Shown here: positions 11,518 to 24,500 of the stretch, in pieces
How positions within the stretch are numbered: position 1 is the stretch's first letter
Layout of the letters: every line of letters starts with the position of its first letter
Source: Rostratula benghalensis
Lineage: Eukaryota > Chordata > Aves > Charadriiformes > Rostratulidae
Assembly: GCA_013399305.1 (NCBI GenBank)
Contig: VXAI01000004.1
Span: forward strand, 901,042-965,041
Reading direction: 5' to 3'
DNA: 64,000 nucleotides
Program-made: the position numbers and the translations under genes
The notes under the pieces: model-generated
Told to the model about the DNA's origin: nothing
The model's input: the letters and a program-made list of their open reading frames with translations, nothing else
Databases searched by the model: none

Positions 11518-14500
11518 TGAAGGCCTTTGCACAGCCCCGGTAGTGAAGACCATTTACATGACTGCATCGAGCAGAAGGAGCTGATCCTTACAGGACTCTC
11601 ACAAACTGATAAAGAGGAAAATCAAATACCAACTTGAATATTTATGTTTAAACTAGGAATGGTTATTAATTAGAAAAGATATTTATGAATGAAGTATATA
11701 GTTTTTAAATGTGTAAATTATGCACATCTGTTTATTTTTAAGTTCTGCTCACAGTTTTGTTTTACTGAAAGTGCATAAATTTTCTTTACTTTCTTGTCTT
11801 TTTGAGACGGTTGTTTTATATGAAAACAGATACAGATGTACCTCCACTCTAATCTGACTTGTCCTGAGAGGTGGTTTGCCTCTTCCCAGTACTGAGCTTC
11901 AGTATATTCTGTTCTGAGGACTGGGTCTGCTGATTCTGGCTGTCTAAATGAAGAAGAAGGAGAAAAAAAAAAAAAAAAGAAAAGGAAATAAGGTTCTTGT
12001 TGAGTTGTGACTTCTTACTGTAATAATGATATTCACTTAAAAATAGGAAATTTACTGAGCAGAAAGTTTTGTTTCATACCGAGCTCCTTTGCATCTTGCT
12101 GATATCAGCACTATATTTTTTTTTTCCTTATGTGCTGCTTTTCAAAAGCTCCGTTTTTCTTTAAAATAACTCCCCTGTCTCTGCAGCACCATTGGAAGTG
12201 GCTTTTCTGCAGCTCTTTGGCTACTGGCGTTTGCTTGGGGGAATGCAGAAGGGCAGGGGGAGGTGGTTAGTGGAGTGCTGCTCGCTGAAAAGCCTCTATC
12301 AGTCAAATGAGTCTTTTATTTTCTAGGCTGTAATCACAAGTTCAATTTCCAGAAATTCTTTTTAATGTCTAAAATGTTAAAATAGCACATTTCAATCTAT
12401 GAGCTGTGAAAATGGATTTGCTCTTTATGGTTAGTTTTTGTGCTATGTTAAAAGATCAGTGCAAAAAATTAATTTGTTTTTGTAGTCACTTTTAAAAAAA
12501 AATGATGCTTTTTAAAATTCATAATCATACTGACATTTAATACTGCATACTCTATCTATGCAAAATCCCGACTGTATCTTCTTTAAAAGGATATTCAGAA
12601 AAATAAAACGGGTATGTTAATAATGTAACTTTCATAAAATAAGAAATTACTTGTGTATCACTGTCCACAGATGTCAATGACAACTTAGCATTGTCCAGAA
12701 CAGAATTCAGAGACAGCACTGCTGATCAGTAGCAACCAAATATTGGTTTAAATTTAAAATGAAGTAATGATTTATTGTTTTTTCAACCAGCATGTTTCAA
12801 AGTGATGTTAGGTGTTATGAATGTAGGAAGTGCTGGTACAGTGTAGATACATCTCTTTTTAAAAAAAAAGTCTTCACAAAATAAAGTGCTCTTAAACATT
12901 TCTTTTTTACCCAACCAGATATTTAATGACCTGTTTATATAATTGATTGTAACCGTATTGGCTTCCATAATATGGTTCTTCACAGCTGAGATTTTCTGAA
13001 AGCTGGAATATGCTTTATGCCCTTTGTTTCCAGACTAGCCTCAAACATCTTACCTAACTGGAAATGAGATGGACTATCCTGCTGACACTTACTACTATAA
13101 AAAATACAGTTTCTTAGGAAAGTAAACCCTCTTGATTCAAACTGGGATAAGGTAAATGAAAGAAAGGGGCAGGGGGGAACCGACAAAAAACCCCCATGCT
13201 CACAAAACTTTGGTGATAGTTGTATCAATTGGCAATGAACTGGTATCCAGTCCTACATTCCTGTTTAAGCCAGTAAATAATTTAACGTGCAGTTAGAGAA
13301 AGCTCATGCCAGTCTTGGGATGTGTTTTTACCCAGCAGCCTCTCTTGCCTGAAAGGACCCATGTCTGAGCAAGTCACCAAAGGCTTCCTTCTTCTAGTTA
13401 GGGGAGAAGAGCGGGTGATTTCTAGGAGGATTCACCTGGCCTGTTCCAAGCTCTGTATTGATCCCCTCCAGGATGCAGCAATTTGCACCCTGGAGTTGAT
13501 TCTTCTCTGTTAGATTGAGTTGGGAGTCCAGGTGACTATCTCAGATGTGAATGTCTGTGTGTGGGAAAGGAGTTACACCCTGAGTACCTAACTCTTCTGA
13601 GTAATTGTATATATTGAAAGAATGTGGGTTTCCATTGGCCATTACTTCCTTGCCTTTTGGATTGACCTGCAAGGGCTAGAACTTGTGGGCTCACTTGTGT
13701 GAAGAATGCTGTATGGCTGGTTTCTGTATTATTATATATTAGAGTGCCTAAAGCTTTAGGCAGGATTTTTTATTTGGAAAAATAAAAAATAGCATTGTCT
13801 GTGCTGCCCCGGGAAAGATCTGAGTCTCAGAATTCTTTCTTCCCCTTTTCCCCTTGCTTTAGGGGGAGAGTGAATTGCTTCCAACCTCCTGCTGGGGGTG
13901 CAAGATGCTATTTTTCATTTTTTTTCCACCCGTGCCTGGCTAAAATCTACAGACTCTGAAGCAGCATCACCTGCTGTCATCATGGACTTCCTGTGGGACA
14001 GGTTCAGACACCCAGGTCCTGGACTCCTGTCCTTGCAGCCCCCACTGGCAGGGCATAGGCAAGCTTAATGCTGGTGGGGAAGAGACATAAAGATAGGGGA
14101 AGCTTTTCTTCTTCTCTTCCTTTGTGTCATGAAAACACAGGAATGCAGCTGAGCCACACATTCTGGGCACGGGGAAGTTCTGTCCCGTTTGAAGGTCTGA
14201 AGGTCCATCTCGCTTGGTGATCAGATATGGAAGGTGTTTCGCTTCCCTGTCGTTGCAGAAATAGGAGATAAGACTTTTCCTGTTACAAATGTAGTTGAGT
14301 CAGTTTTCCTGTCACCATCTGTTTTTTTACTGTATTTGATACATTCTGTGACTATGCTGCCTATGAAGTTTCGCCATGTGACTTGGATGACTGACTGACT
14401 TCTTTATATGTAAATTAAATTGTAGAAACTTGCAGATCCGTTTTTATACTAAAGAATTAAGGTTAGTTACACCCTCCATAACCTGTAAACAATTTTAAAT

Positions 14501-15180
14501 CCCAGCTCCCTCTTGGAGATCAACCTCTCAGCATTGTCTGCCCTTCATTTCAGAGGAAAAGTTCCATTCCTTGTGCAAATGACGCAGTGATTGTAACCCC
14601 AGAGGTGGAGAGAAGATAAAAACCTTTTGTTTTTTCCCAAGACACAGTGAGTGGAGTCGGTGCAGACGGCACAGGCGGAACGCGAGGCGCTGTTGCTGAA
14701 CAACTCACTCTTCAGGGCCTGAGGAGGAAGGTGCAAGCAGAGATCTGAAACTGTAAAATACAGAGACTCCTGTAAGCTGCAATAACAAGTGTTTTCCTCC
14801 TCCAGCTGATGATTAGTGCTGTATGTCATTGTATGTACATGGAATACACTGTGCCACACTTACCTTGGGTTGGGTTTTGATGGATGGGTTGCCTTTATCT
14901 GGCCTTGCTTTGTGCTTTCCTGGGAAACCACCTGTAATATGTTGTAAATAATCCAGATGCTTATGTTTATAAAGGAGCAATCGTCAATTCAGCCCTTCAC
15001 CATCCCTCCATACAGCTAGCCTATCGAAATGTAATATTTATTAAAATCAAAATCAATGTTGGAGCTGCTTACTGAGATCTAACCACTTCGGAATCTTTGC
15101 TATGTTTGAATCTATAAAATGCAAATTAAAGTATTTTCTGCTACAACTTCTTTTTTTGTGAATGTAGTTTTTGCAGTTTC
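11518..15180 (+). other. ERO1B: ERO1B 3' UTR, extent uncertain
   Basis: The sequence after the stop is AT-rich and holds no convincing ORF. Possible polyadenylation signals are AATAAA at 12602-12607, 12880-12885 and 13781-13786, and ATTAAA at 15125-15130. The last two have GT-rich sequence shortly after them. The true end cannot be chosen by eye. Confidence 0.5.
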
Positions 15181-16060
15181 ACTTGATTATTTTTTTTTTG
15201 TGTTTTTACTTTTCATTTCATTTACCTTTCAGCTGCGCTTTGTTGAAATTATGTAACTGAAATTATTTACGTGTCAGTCATTGAAGCTTAAGATGATGAG
15301 CAGGGTTTTGCTCCCACTTTAATCCTGTTTGAGAAAGGAATTGCAAGCTGGGCACCTCCTGCTGCTCAGAGCGCCCCGTCGGGTGTCAGCACAGCACAAA
15401 CCCCTGTGGCAGAACTGCAAGGTGTTTCTGTCAGAACACAGCCAAATGTAGCCACCCGTTGAGTCCAGTTGTGTTCAGAGGTGTAAAGGATTATTTGGAA
15501 ATGAAGTTTGGTCCGTTTTGTCCCTTTCTCAGACCAGCTTATAAAATCCATTTTGTAAATAGCTTATTTTCTTTTTTTCCTGGTTGGTTTACTCAGTGGG
15601 GCTCTTCATGTGAAATTATTCCCCCTAAAAGGTTTCTGCAGCTTTCTGCTTTGTTCTGTGTATGTATTCTTAACAAATTATTGTAGTATTAAATTTGATA
15701 CATGTATTCCATTCCTCTTTAGGTGGGTAAGTACCTGTTACACAGGTGATGACAATTAATAGTGATTTAATTTAAATTGAAGATCTTACCTTTCACATTG
15801 TTGTTTCAATCTCCTGCGTTTTGAGAGTATTTGATTCATTACCAAGATGGGTTTTAGTCACCTGTAAATCCACTTTTGGCTATGCCTGCTCTGGGGCAGG
15901 GGCTAAGCTTGTTTTAAGCACAGAATTCTCAGAATGAAATCTCTGATCTGTCTGCTGTGAGGGAAATGTAATTCCTGTTGACTTCTTTCACACTAGATCT
16001 CCAGGCAGTTTTGGATGAACACGGTTGTAGAATTTCACAGGACTTAATGAAATTTTTGTT
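15181..16060. other. Intergenic, no recognised feature
   Basis: AT-rich sequence between the two convergent genes. The short open frames at 15366-15686 on both strands have no motif and I treat them as chance. Confidence 0.6.
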
Positions 16061-16067
16061 CTTCTAA

Positions 16068-16305
16068 CCTTCTACCTGCGACACCTCTTTAAAGCTCCGT
16101 CTGATAGTTCAATTGGCTTTTTTGTCTTCCATGAACATTGGGGAAGAAGTGAAGGAGCTACTGGAAGCTCTGGAAGGCAAACCAGTGGCAGGTGTTTCTG
16201 TCAGGGGCAAGGCTCCTGCTTTGATTTTTACTGCAAAGGCCTCAAAGCCTGAAGAGGTGGCAGGTGAGTGTGATGCTGTTTTGCCTTGACCTGACCTCTA
16301 CCCGT
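16068..16305 (+). other. Unidentified coding-like open frame, possible orphan exon or gene relic
   Basis: An open frame without an upstream Met runs from 16068. It contains an internal ATG at 16131 and includes EEVKELLEALEGKPVAGVSV followed by RGKAPALIFTAKASKPEEVA. Many codons fit the purine-any-pyrimidine/G-first pattern of real coding DNA. A plausible exon lies at 16095-16263: a ttctaac branch-point-like sequence about 30 bases before an aaag acceptor, and a gtgagt donor. I do not recognise the protein. It could be a relic exon, a retrocopy fragment or chance. Confidence 0.25.
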
Positions 16306-16308
16306 TGA

Positions 16309-16518
16309 CCTGAGCTACTCCCTGTCCATCCCTTTATTCCTCTGTACCAGCTGCGAAATGTAGGGGAAAATCCCCTACTGCTTGCAATTCCTGAAGCTGA
16401 TTATGAGGAAAACATCAAGCCTGTCCCCTCTTTGGGGATGCTGCAGTACCCTTCAAACTGGATGACTTTTATAGGAGGAAAAGATTGCTGTAAGAAATAT
16501 GTTTTTTCTCTTAGTTAA
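16309..16518 (+). other. Second unidentified open frame next to the first
   Basis: An open frame without stops covers about 69 codons and includes LRNVGENPLLLAIPEADYEE and PVPSLGMLQYPSNWMTF. It is preceded by a tctgtaccag acceptor-like sequence at 16341-16350. Joining that site to the donor at 16264 would not keep this frame, so the pair does not form a clean two-exon gene. I do not recognise it. Confidence 0.2.
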
Positions 16519-16858
16519 ATGTGAATTGAATTGCAGTATCTGTTTCAAGTCGGGTTGAAGAAAGAGATGCCTGGGGGCACAGAGCTCTTCAGAGCAGAGC
16601 ACACCAGACAGTACTGGGCTCAGTACAGAGACCTGAAGTTGAGTTAGGGTTCCTGCTTCCCTTAGTGAGCCTGAAAAGAACTATTATTAATCTATGTGCA
16701 AATGTCACACATTACCATGGAATTTATCAACCATTTCAATCTCAAACCACCAAATTAATCCCTGAGTATACAAGGCTGGAGCACAGCTTTGCTGACCTTC
16801 TGGTAGTTATGTTTTTAATAAATACTTAAATTTTTAGATTACTACATGTACCATCTCC

Positions 16859-17606
16859 CTGGCCAGGCATTTGACCAACTCTTCAAGGTCTTCAGGTTCA
16901 ACAAGGCCAAATACCGGGTCCTACCCTTGGGTCACAACAACCCCATGCAGTGCTACAGGCGTGGGGAAGAGTGTCTGGAGAGCTGCCTGGGAGAAAAGGA
17001 CCTGGGGGTGTTGGTCAGCTGTCTGCTGGACATGAGCCAGCAGTGTGCCCAGGTGGCCAAGAAAGCTAACAGCATCCTGGCCTGTATCAGGAGCGCTGTG
17101 TAGTTTTGGGCACTTTACCCCAAAAAAGATGTTGAGATGCTGGATTAGGTCCAGAGAAGGGCAATGAAGCTGGTGAGGGCTCTGGAGAGTAAGTCTTATG
17201 AGGAGAGGCTGAGGAAGCTGGGGTTGTTCAGCCTGGAGAAAAGGAGGCTGAGGGGAAGTCTTATTGCTCTCTACAACTACCTGAAAGGAGGTTGTAGGGA
17301 GGTGGGGGTTGGTCTCTTCTCCCAAGTCACAGGACAAGAGGAAATGGCCTCAAGTTGTGGCAGGGGAGGTTCAGATTGGGTATCAGGAAAAATGTTTACA
17401 CTGAAAGGGTTACTAAGCATTGGAATGGGCTCCCCAGGAAAGTGGTTGAGGCACCATCCCTGAAGGTAGTCAAAAATGGGGTGACATAGCGCTTAGTGAC
17501 ATGGCTTAGTGAGGTTTGTTTTTTTTTTTTATCAGAGTTAGGCTGATGTTTGGACGTGGTGATCTTAAAGGCCTGTTCCAACCTAGACAATTCTGTGATT
17601 CTACAG
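16859..17606 (+). repeat. CR1 LINE fragment, 3' part, internal deletion
   Basis: It matches the 3' portion of CR1: the ORF2 end ([21 protein letters not shown] at 17007-17069), the block with agcctggagaaaaggaggctg, and the CR1 tail ending caattctgtgattctac. It is 5'-truncated. Compared with the copy at 21812-22456 it lacks about 80 bases near 17090. On the opposite strand it would lie in or just beyond the GPR137B 3' UTR. Confidence 0.92.
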
Positions 17607-18396
17607 AATATATCTGGAGCATATTGACACAGCATAACTTCATTTTTCAAACTTAAAAACTTCCAGCCTGTTTTGCCATTCACAGTGTTCCAGCCAGAGC
17701 AGACACCCATCCCCCTGAGACGGTTCTGAGACTGTCCCTGCTGCTGCTGAGAAGATTCAATTTTCTTGCTTTCTTGGAAGGTGCGTTTTAAGACTGTAAC
17801 TTAGAGTATAGATGACTCTTAGCCTCCAGCCATCTCTCCTCATTGAGTAAGCAGTGATGAGCCAACAAGTAAGTTTTGCTCCAAGACTGTAGCAGTAACT
17901 TCAACAGACTCTGTTTAATTGGGTCAATATTTTTCCCTTACAGGCTCTTATGTGCATGTAGGAATCACTACTGCCAGGCATATGAACAACCCGTTCATGT
18001 GTTTACAGTATATTCATCATAATCACGTACTCCTTAGCTCATACACAGTGTAAAAATAAAAATACTTAGAAAATAATTATGCCATTTCACTTCATGAAAT
18101 TTGCTCTTTTAAAACGAGCACAAAATGATTAAATTATACTCTCTAACAACTCTATTCAAAGCCAGAAATACCATGGCTCAGAACAAGGTATTAATTAGAA
18201 CAGTTCAAAGTTTAAATCATTAGCTTATACTTTTCCTTGAACTATGAAAAGCTCATGGCAAAGACAAGTTCTTCATTTCTCTGTGCTGTCGGAACACTTC
18301 TAAAAACCAAAAGGTGAAGAAAAATTGCTAAGCTTTGTTTTTTCACAACATTTGTTTTAATATTGGAATGTCCTAGGATGCTGGAGTTGATTGAAG
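17607..18396 (-). other. GPR137B: GPR137B 3' UTR region
   Basis: Sequence downstream of the GPR137B stop, read on the - strand. The - strand hexamer ATTAAA occurs at 18356-18361, only 36 bases past the stop, and again at 17914-17919. I see no canonical AATAAA on that strand here. No ORF is supported. Confidence 0.45.
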
Positions 18397-18508
18397 TTAT
18401 ATAGGGCTTGGCCGGTCTGTGTCCAGTGTCGGATCTTGCTGGAGGGATCCTATGTAAGCCATGAAGCTGTTGTTCTGGTGGCCCCAGTCGTAGTAGTCTG
18501 CAGAGAAA
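18397..18508 (-). CDS. GPR137B: GPR137B last coding exon
   Basis: This 112-nt exon follows a gttttcttttccag acceptor. It encodes [19 protein letters not shown], then [18 protein letters not shown] and TAA (18399-18397). Human GPR137B has the same DYYDWG and TLD...DRPS-type tail. Confidence 0.95.
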
Positions 18509-21500
18509 CTGGAAAAGAAAACAGAAGAATTGGTGACCGGCAGGTTGGTGAATGCAGGTGAAAAGCAATCACATAGATGTAGCTCTCAAGCTGGACCTAA
18601 AAATAAAATAAAACCCCATCCATGGGTTCAGGCAGCTATTGATTTTTCTGATCTGTCACTTATTCGGGTCCAAGTGTTCTCAACTTGTTGTTTCCTGATT
18701 CTCCCAGTTCAGTAAAGGCTCTCCCCTTCCTGCTTCTCTCATCCAGAAGGTGTTTGAGAGCCCCAGCAGCAGCCCTGCCCCTGCAAGGGCCTGTCCCTGA
18801 CTGAGCTAAACCACCTGGGCCCACGTAGATGGGACGGGTGCTTGGTCAGCTGCTCTGGCACATGCTTTCTCTCTCCCACGAGCCGTGTGAGACAGCACAC
18901 GTGGCTGGTGTGGGAAGCCTGCCTGTTACACAGGTGTGGCTGGTTCCCTCTGCCTCCAGCTGTAGGCTGGCTGTAGTTTAGTTGGTGCCTGGCGTGCACC
19001 ACCTGCAGAATTGGGTTTAGTTACCGTGGGAAAAACTAAAGCAGGGGTAGGATGACTGAGAGCTGTAAACAGTGAATATCCAGCTCGGAGACAGTGACTA
19101 CACAACCTTCACTAAATGAGTGACAAAAACTCGATGTGGGTACGTTAGCCGTGGTTGGCAAGTTAACATTTGTTTTAAGATGACTGATTACACTGATCTC
19201 CCACCAGTGTGCTGTACCTCCAGGAAGAAGCAAAGGAGTGATGCAACCCTGAACCTCCTTTCAGGGCAGAAGAATGTCCTGGCAGCGTTTTTCCTTTTCC
19301 ACACTGCGTGCCGTCGCTCTTGCTGGGAGCTGCCCCTTCCTGGAAGGGAGGGTCCCTTACCTACAGCTCCCAGTGACACAGAGAAAACAGGCTTTTTGAG
19401 TCAGTTCTGGGCTGTGTGGGATTGGGACAGTTAGGTGTCTAAGCTTTCAGCAACTGGGCAAAGAATTGCCCCCTTCATTTCAGGTAAAGCCCAAGCCATT
19501 AAGCCACGTTACAGGGCAACCTGGGTTGAGAGGCTTCTCACTGCCACCAGTGCTCCCCCTGAAGGCTGGAGACAGCTCTTTCTCTAGGCTGCCTTGCTCG
19601 CATGTGAAAACTAGTAAAAGAGCCCTCTTCGGCTACTCTTGGGAGAAACAGAGGGTGAAACGTCCAGCCCAAAGATCTGACCTGAGTTTTTCAGTGGCAC
19701 GCTGCTATAGTTCTTACATTATGGAGTCAATGTCGTTCTTGTGTCCTTGCAGTCCCTATGGGGGCCTTGGAGCCCTACAGTCACTCGGTGCTGCCCTTCC
19801 ACTTCAGCTTCCCCACCCCCCAGAATTTATGCAGCCGTTGGAGGTAGACAATTTACATTGCTCTTCTGCAGTGTGTGAGAGTTGCTCATCCTCCAGTTTC
19901 TGTTACGGATAGCAAGGGGCTCCTCTCCTGTCTCACCTGCCTTGTGCCCCCTGTGGTGTGATGTTCCATGCTAGATCATCATCGCTGTCGTATCTGCGGG
20001 GGTTGTCAAAGAAATAAGATCTGGGACTGAAGCCGTGACTTGGGACCATTCCTGCGTTGGCCTGAGGGAAGGGAAACCACAGTCAGGACTTGCAACAGAC
20101 AGATAAACTGCTTCCTGCCTGGCTTCTAAAAGATGTCACTGCAGACTTACCTTCTGGCTTCCAAAATTAAATAGGCAATTTTACATTTGCTGTAGACAGT
20201 AGGTATCTTTCTGCATTTTCTGGTTTTCTCTGCCAGCACAGTGATAGTCTACTGATCTTAACAGCTTTTCCTTCCTTCTAGCTAACAGATACAACTGATT
20301 GCTGAAACCACCCCCCGGTATCCACTTAACCTGTCAGCTGAATTCCTGTCCATCCTCAATGCTTTGTGCTTTTCCCACCTGACTTGAAGTGAGCACCAGG
20401 AAGCAGCTGATGAGCTTGGAGGACATGAAACATTTGGCTTTACCTCCCATGTTTGTAACCCTCCCCCTGGTGTGTTGCCTCCCCTGCCTCAGGAACTTAT
20501 CCTGCTGAGTCTTGGGACCCTGCTTAACAAAAACACAGCTGAAATGTCCCTTAGGACCCTTCTGAGCCATTTCAGTGTCTACCCTACAGTGCTGTGAGGG
20601 TTGAATCCCAAGGAAAGGTCCTTTGATAAAACAGAAATAGGTGCACATGTAAATCCCTCATTTACAAAGTATTTTGCTTGTATTTCCCTATGAATCAAAA
20701 CAAAAAACACTGAAGCTTCAAAAGGTTGGTTTCTGGAAGTAGTGCAGAGGGAGATCCAGCCTCTTCCCCAGATCCACTGGTTCTGCCCTCAGGGACTAGG
20801 GTTCCCTGCACCTGTGGATAAGCCAAGATGACATTTTCTCTTTGGCCTTAAAGGAGGAGAGCAGCGTAAGTTCCTTCTATTTTTTTGATATTAAATAACT
20901 TTGATGAAGATGAACTAAAAATAGATCTCCATTTCCACCATTTGTCGGGCTGAAGGAATGGAAGGCAAAGGGCCACACACCGTGGTTACCCTGTGCCAGC
21001 ACCAACGCACACGGACACCTCGTTCCAGGCTATAATCCTCTGGTAAGTGGAGCTTCACATTTGAACAGCACTGAACCCAGGCTGCCTCTAATCAAACTTT
21101 CTGTTTCTGAAGTCCTGAATAAAACTTAAAACCAAAGCACAACTGTGTCTTAAAATCTCTGAATCACTGAGGTTGGAAAAGACCTTTAAGATCATCAAGT
21201 CCAACTGTTAAACTAGTACTGCTAAGTCCACCACTAAACAGTGTCCCCAGGTGCCACATCTACACATATTTTAAATACCCTCAGGGATGGGGACTCAACC
21301 ACTTTCCTGGGCAGCCTGTTCCGTTGCTTGATAAACCTTTTAGTGAAAGAAATTTTCCTAATATCCAACCTAAACCTCCCCTGGTGCAACTTGAGACCAT
21401 TTCCTTTTGTCCTATCGCCTTGACTTGGGAGAGGAGACCAACCCTCATCTCTCTACAACCTCCTTTCAGGTAGCTGTAGAGAGTGATAAAGTACCATTCA

Positions 21501-24500
21501 GCCTCTTCTTCTCCAGGCTAACCAACCTCAGCTCCCTCACCTGATCCTCATGAGACTTATGCTCTAGACCCTACAGCAGCTTCATTGCTCTTCATTGGAT
21601 ATGCTGCAGCACCTCAATATCTTTCTTGTAGTATGGGGCCCTCACTACAGGAACAACGCAGCTGAACACAGTACTCGAGGTGGAGCCTCACCAGGTCTGA
21701 GTACAGGGGGATTATCACTTCCTTAGTCCTCCTGGCCATACAGGCCAGGATGCTGTTGGCCTTCTTGGCCACCTGGGCATACTGTTCACTCACATTCAGC
21801 CAGCTGTGGACCAACCCCCACCTCCCTGCAACCTCCTTTCTTGTAGCTGTAGAGAGTGATAAGGTCTCTCCTCAGCCTTCTTTTCTCCAGGCTGCACAAC
21901 CCCAGCTCCCTCAGCCTCTCCTCATAAGACTTACTCTCCAGACCCCTTACCAGCTTCACTGCCCTTCTCTGGACCCACTCCAGCACCTCAATGTCTTTTT
22001 TGGGATAATGAGCCCAAAACTACACAGCACTCCAGACAGGGGCCTCGCCAGTGCAGAGTAGAGGGGGACCATCACCTCCCAAGTCCTACTCCCCATGCTG
22101 TTCCTGATACAGGCCAGGATGCTGTTGGCCTTCTTGGCCACCTGGGCACACTGCTGGCTCATGTCCAGCAGACAGCTGACCAACACCCCCAGGTCCTTTT
22201 CTGCCAGGCAGCTTTCCAGCCACTCTTCCCCACGCCTGGAGCGCTGCATGGGGTTGTTGTGACCCAAGGGCAGGACCCAGTATTTGGCCTTACCAAACCT
22301 CATCCCATTGGCCTTGGCCCATTGAACCAGCCTGTCCAGATCTCTCTGTAGAACCATCCTACCCTCAAGCAGATCCAGATTCCCACCCAACCTGGCATCA
22401 TCTGCAAACTTACTGAGGGTGCACTTGATCCCTTCATCTGGATCATTGATAAAGATACTAAGATATTCTTGGGATTGTTCCTTATTAAAATACATACGTT
22501 TGATTTTTACTAAATCAGAGTTGTTGTTTTGAAATTTTTAACTAAAAGGGGGTTTATTTTCATTCCATCCCCGTGCTTTCTGGCCAAGTGTTTTTCAACC
22601 ACCGGACTATTTGATATTTAACTGCTGTTAACAGCTACAGCCTACCGAACGGCTTAAAGTCCTGTGGCCCTTGGTCTCCCTCTTGTGGCGCACTTGCACG
22701 GAAGTTCAGTTTTGATTTGCTACCTTCCTTTTTTGTTTCTTTTTAACATTGTTGTTTCCTGTTTTCCTCTTGGAGATCAAAGGCTTTTCTGCAAATCACA
22801 ATGCAAAAAGGTGACGTTGCACGTGTTGCTGCAGCGCCCTTTGATTTGTGAGAGAATGCTGCCTGTTTGACTCCACTGGAGCTCTCCTTTCAGTAGCATT
22901 CCAAGTCTTTACCTGATCAACTTTTTCAGAGATTCTACCACATCCTTTATTTTCTTTCCCTTGTGAATCTCTGCCTCCCTATCCAAACTTGACCACCAGG
23001 TCTAGCCTTACTAAGCTCACTTTAAATAAAATTAGATGTTTCTGTGGTCACTTTTTAAAAGAGCAGCAGCACTGGACAGTACTTTAAAACATTTCTTCTC
23101 TTTGCAGTTAACTCCTAAGCAGGAATGGGGCGGAGATTTTTTTGTGATGGATGCTGGGGTCCGTAAGTTTTCTTAGCCTGATGTTGAGTATCACAGGTGA
23201 ACGGTAAGAAGGGCTTTAAATGGGTCAGGATTTCTTACTTCCTTGTTCAGCTTGGCTTAATCATTGTCTCTGAAATCTGTATGTGAGAATAAAACCCATC
23301 ACCTCCTCTAAAAAGGTATTCTATTAATGGCTTCTCTTCCTTGTGAATTTACCACTCATATCCTTCTTGGGGAAAACTGGCTTTGGTTTGGTTTGGTTTG
23401 GTTTGGTTTGGCCTACAGAAATGGAGACATTGCCTCAGTAAACCCAGTGCGGGGCTGATATTCCCCGTGAGCCTGTCAGCCAGCATATCCTACGCTTACC
23501 CGGAGATACTGCCTACAGCTATAAAAATATGCTCATCCGTCTATTAACTACCTAGATATTAAGGATACTTACAGGGAATTATCCTTACAACTCAACCTTA
23601 ATCTCTGCTCTGCTGAAATAACAAACAAAAATGTCAGCAAGTGCTTATGATGGCTATTGGTCTTTGACATGGAAACAATTCAATGGGCACCGGGCTGAAA
23701 GAACTCCATCTATTATTTCCATCAAACAGCACACAACCATTTTCACTGCTGTGTGATGAAAAATCCCAGGTTGGGATAACGAACTCTTTTTCCACTGACT
23801 CCAACACAGCACTGTATTAACTCAAAGGGAAGGTGACCCTAAATTTAAGAAGGTTCCTGATTTTTAAGGTAAAAGGCTTTAGACACAGCTTGTCTTCCTT
23901 CTGGGTAAGTATGATGAATTTCTTTAATGAGAAGTTAGTATAAAGTGGGAAGATTGGGTTGCTTTTATTCTGCCCAAGGACACAGTGAAAAAGAGAAGCA
24001 AAAATGTAAAGAAGCAGAAGTTCCTTCAGAAGCTGAGCCTGCTGGATCTGCCTGGACATGACACTAACAAATGCCACTTACAAGATCTTTTGTAGGGTTT
24101 CGGACACGGAAGAAATAAACAACCAAGGAAGTAGGCAAGAGCTCCCAGATGAAAAGGATCACTCCAAACACTATGTAACCTGCGTCTCCCAGCTGACATT
24201 TCAGATCTGCCTGTTGAAAAGTCAAAGAGAAAAACATTTAAAAATAATGATGGCAGCTCATTTAAAGGTGCAAGAGGCAACATGTCTTCTTGTGTAGGTC
24301 TGTATTTAAGTGGCTGAAAAGCTTGACAACTGGGCAGAAATTCCATTCAGTAAAGCCAGATTACCCTGGCTAATGAATAAAGAACATACTAAAAACTTCA
24401 ATATACAATCTTATCTTGTTGGGCACATAACTTCCCTTTCTTTCTACTTTTTCTCCTCCCTCCTCCACCTCCTGCTATCTTTCCTTCAGCACAATCAATG

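Noticed and set aside
16921..17337. 138-codon open frame on the - strand
   Set aside because: It is antisense to the CR1 fragment at 16859-17606.
19466..19912. 148-codon open frame on the + strand
   Set aside because: It lies in a GPR137B intron, antisense to the gene, in GC-richer sequence. It has no domain, repeat or splice support.
21956..22495. 179-codon open frame with a FADD motif
   Set aside because: It is the reverse-transcriptase part of a truncated CR1, not a host gene, and the frame is broken before the element ends.
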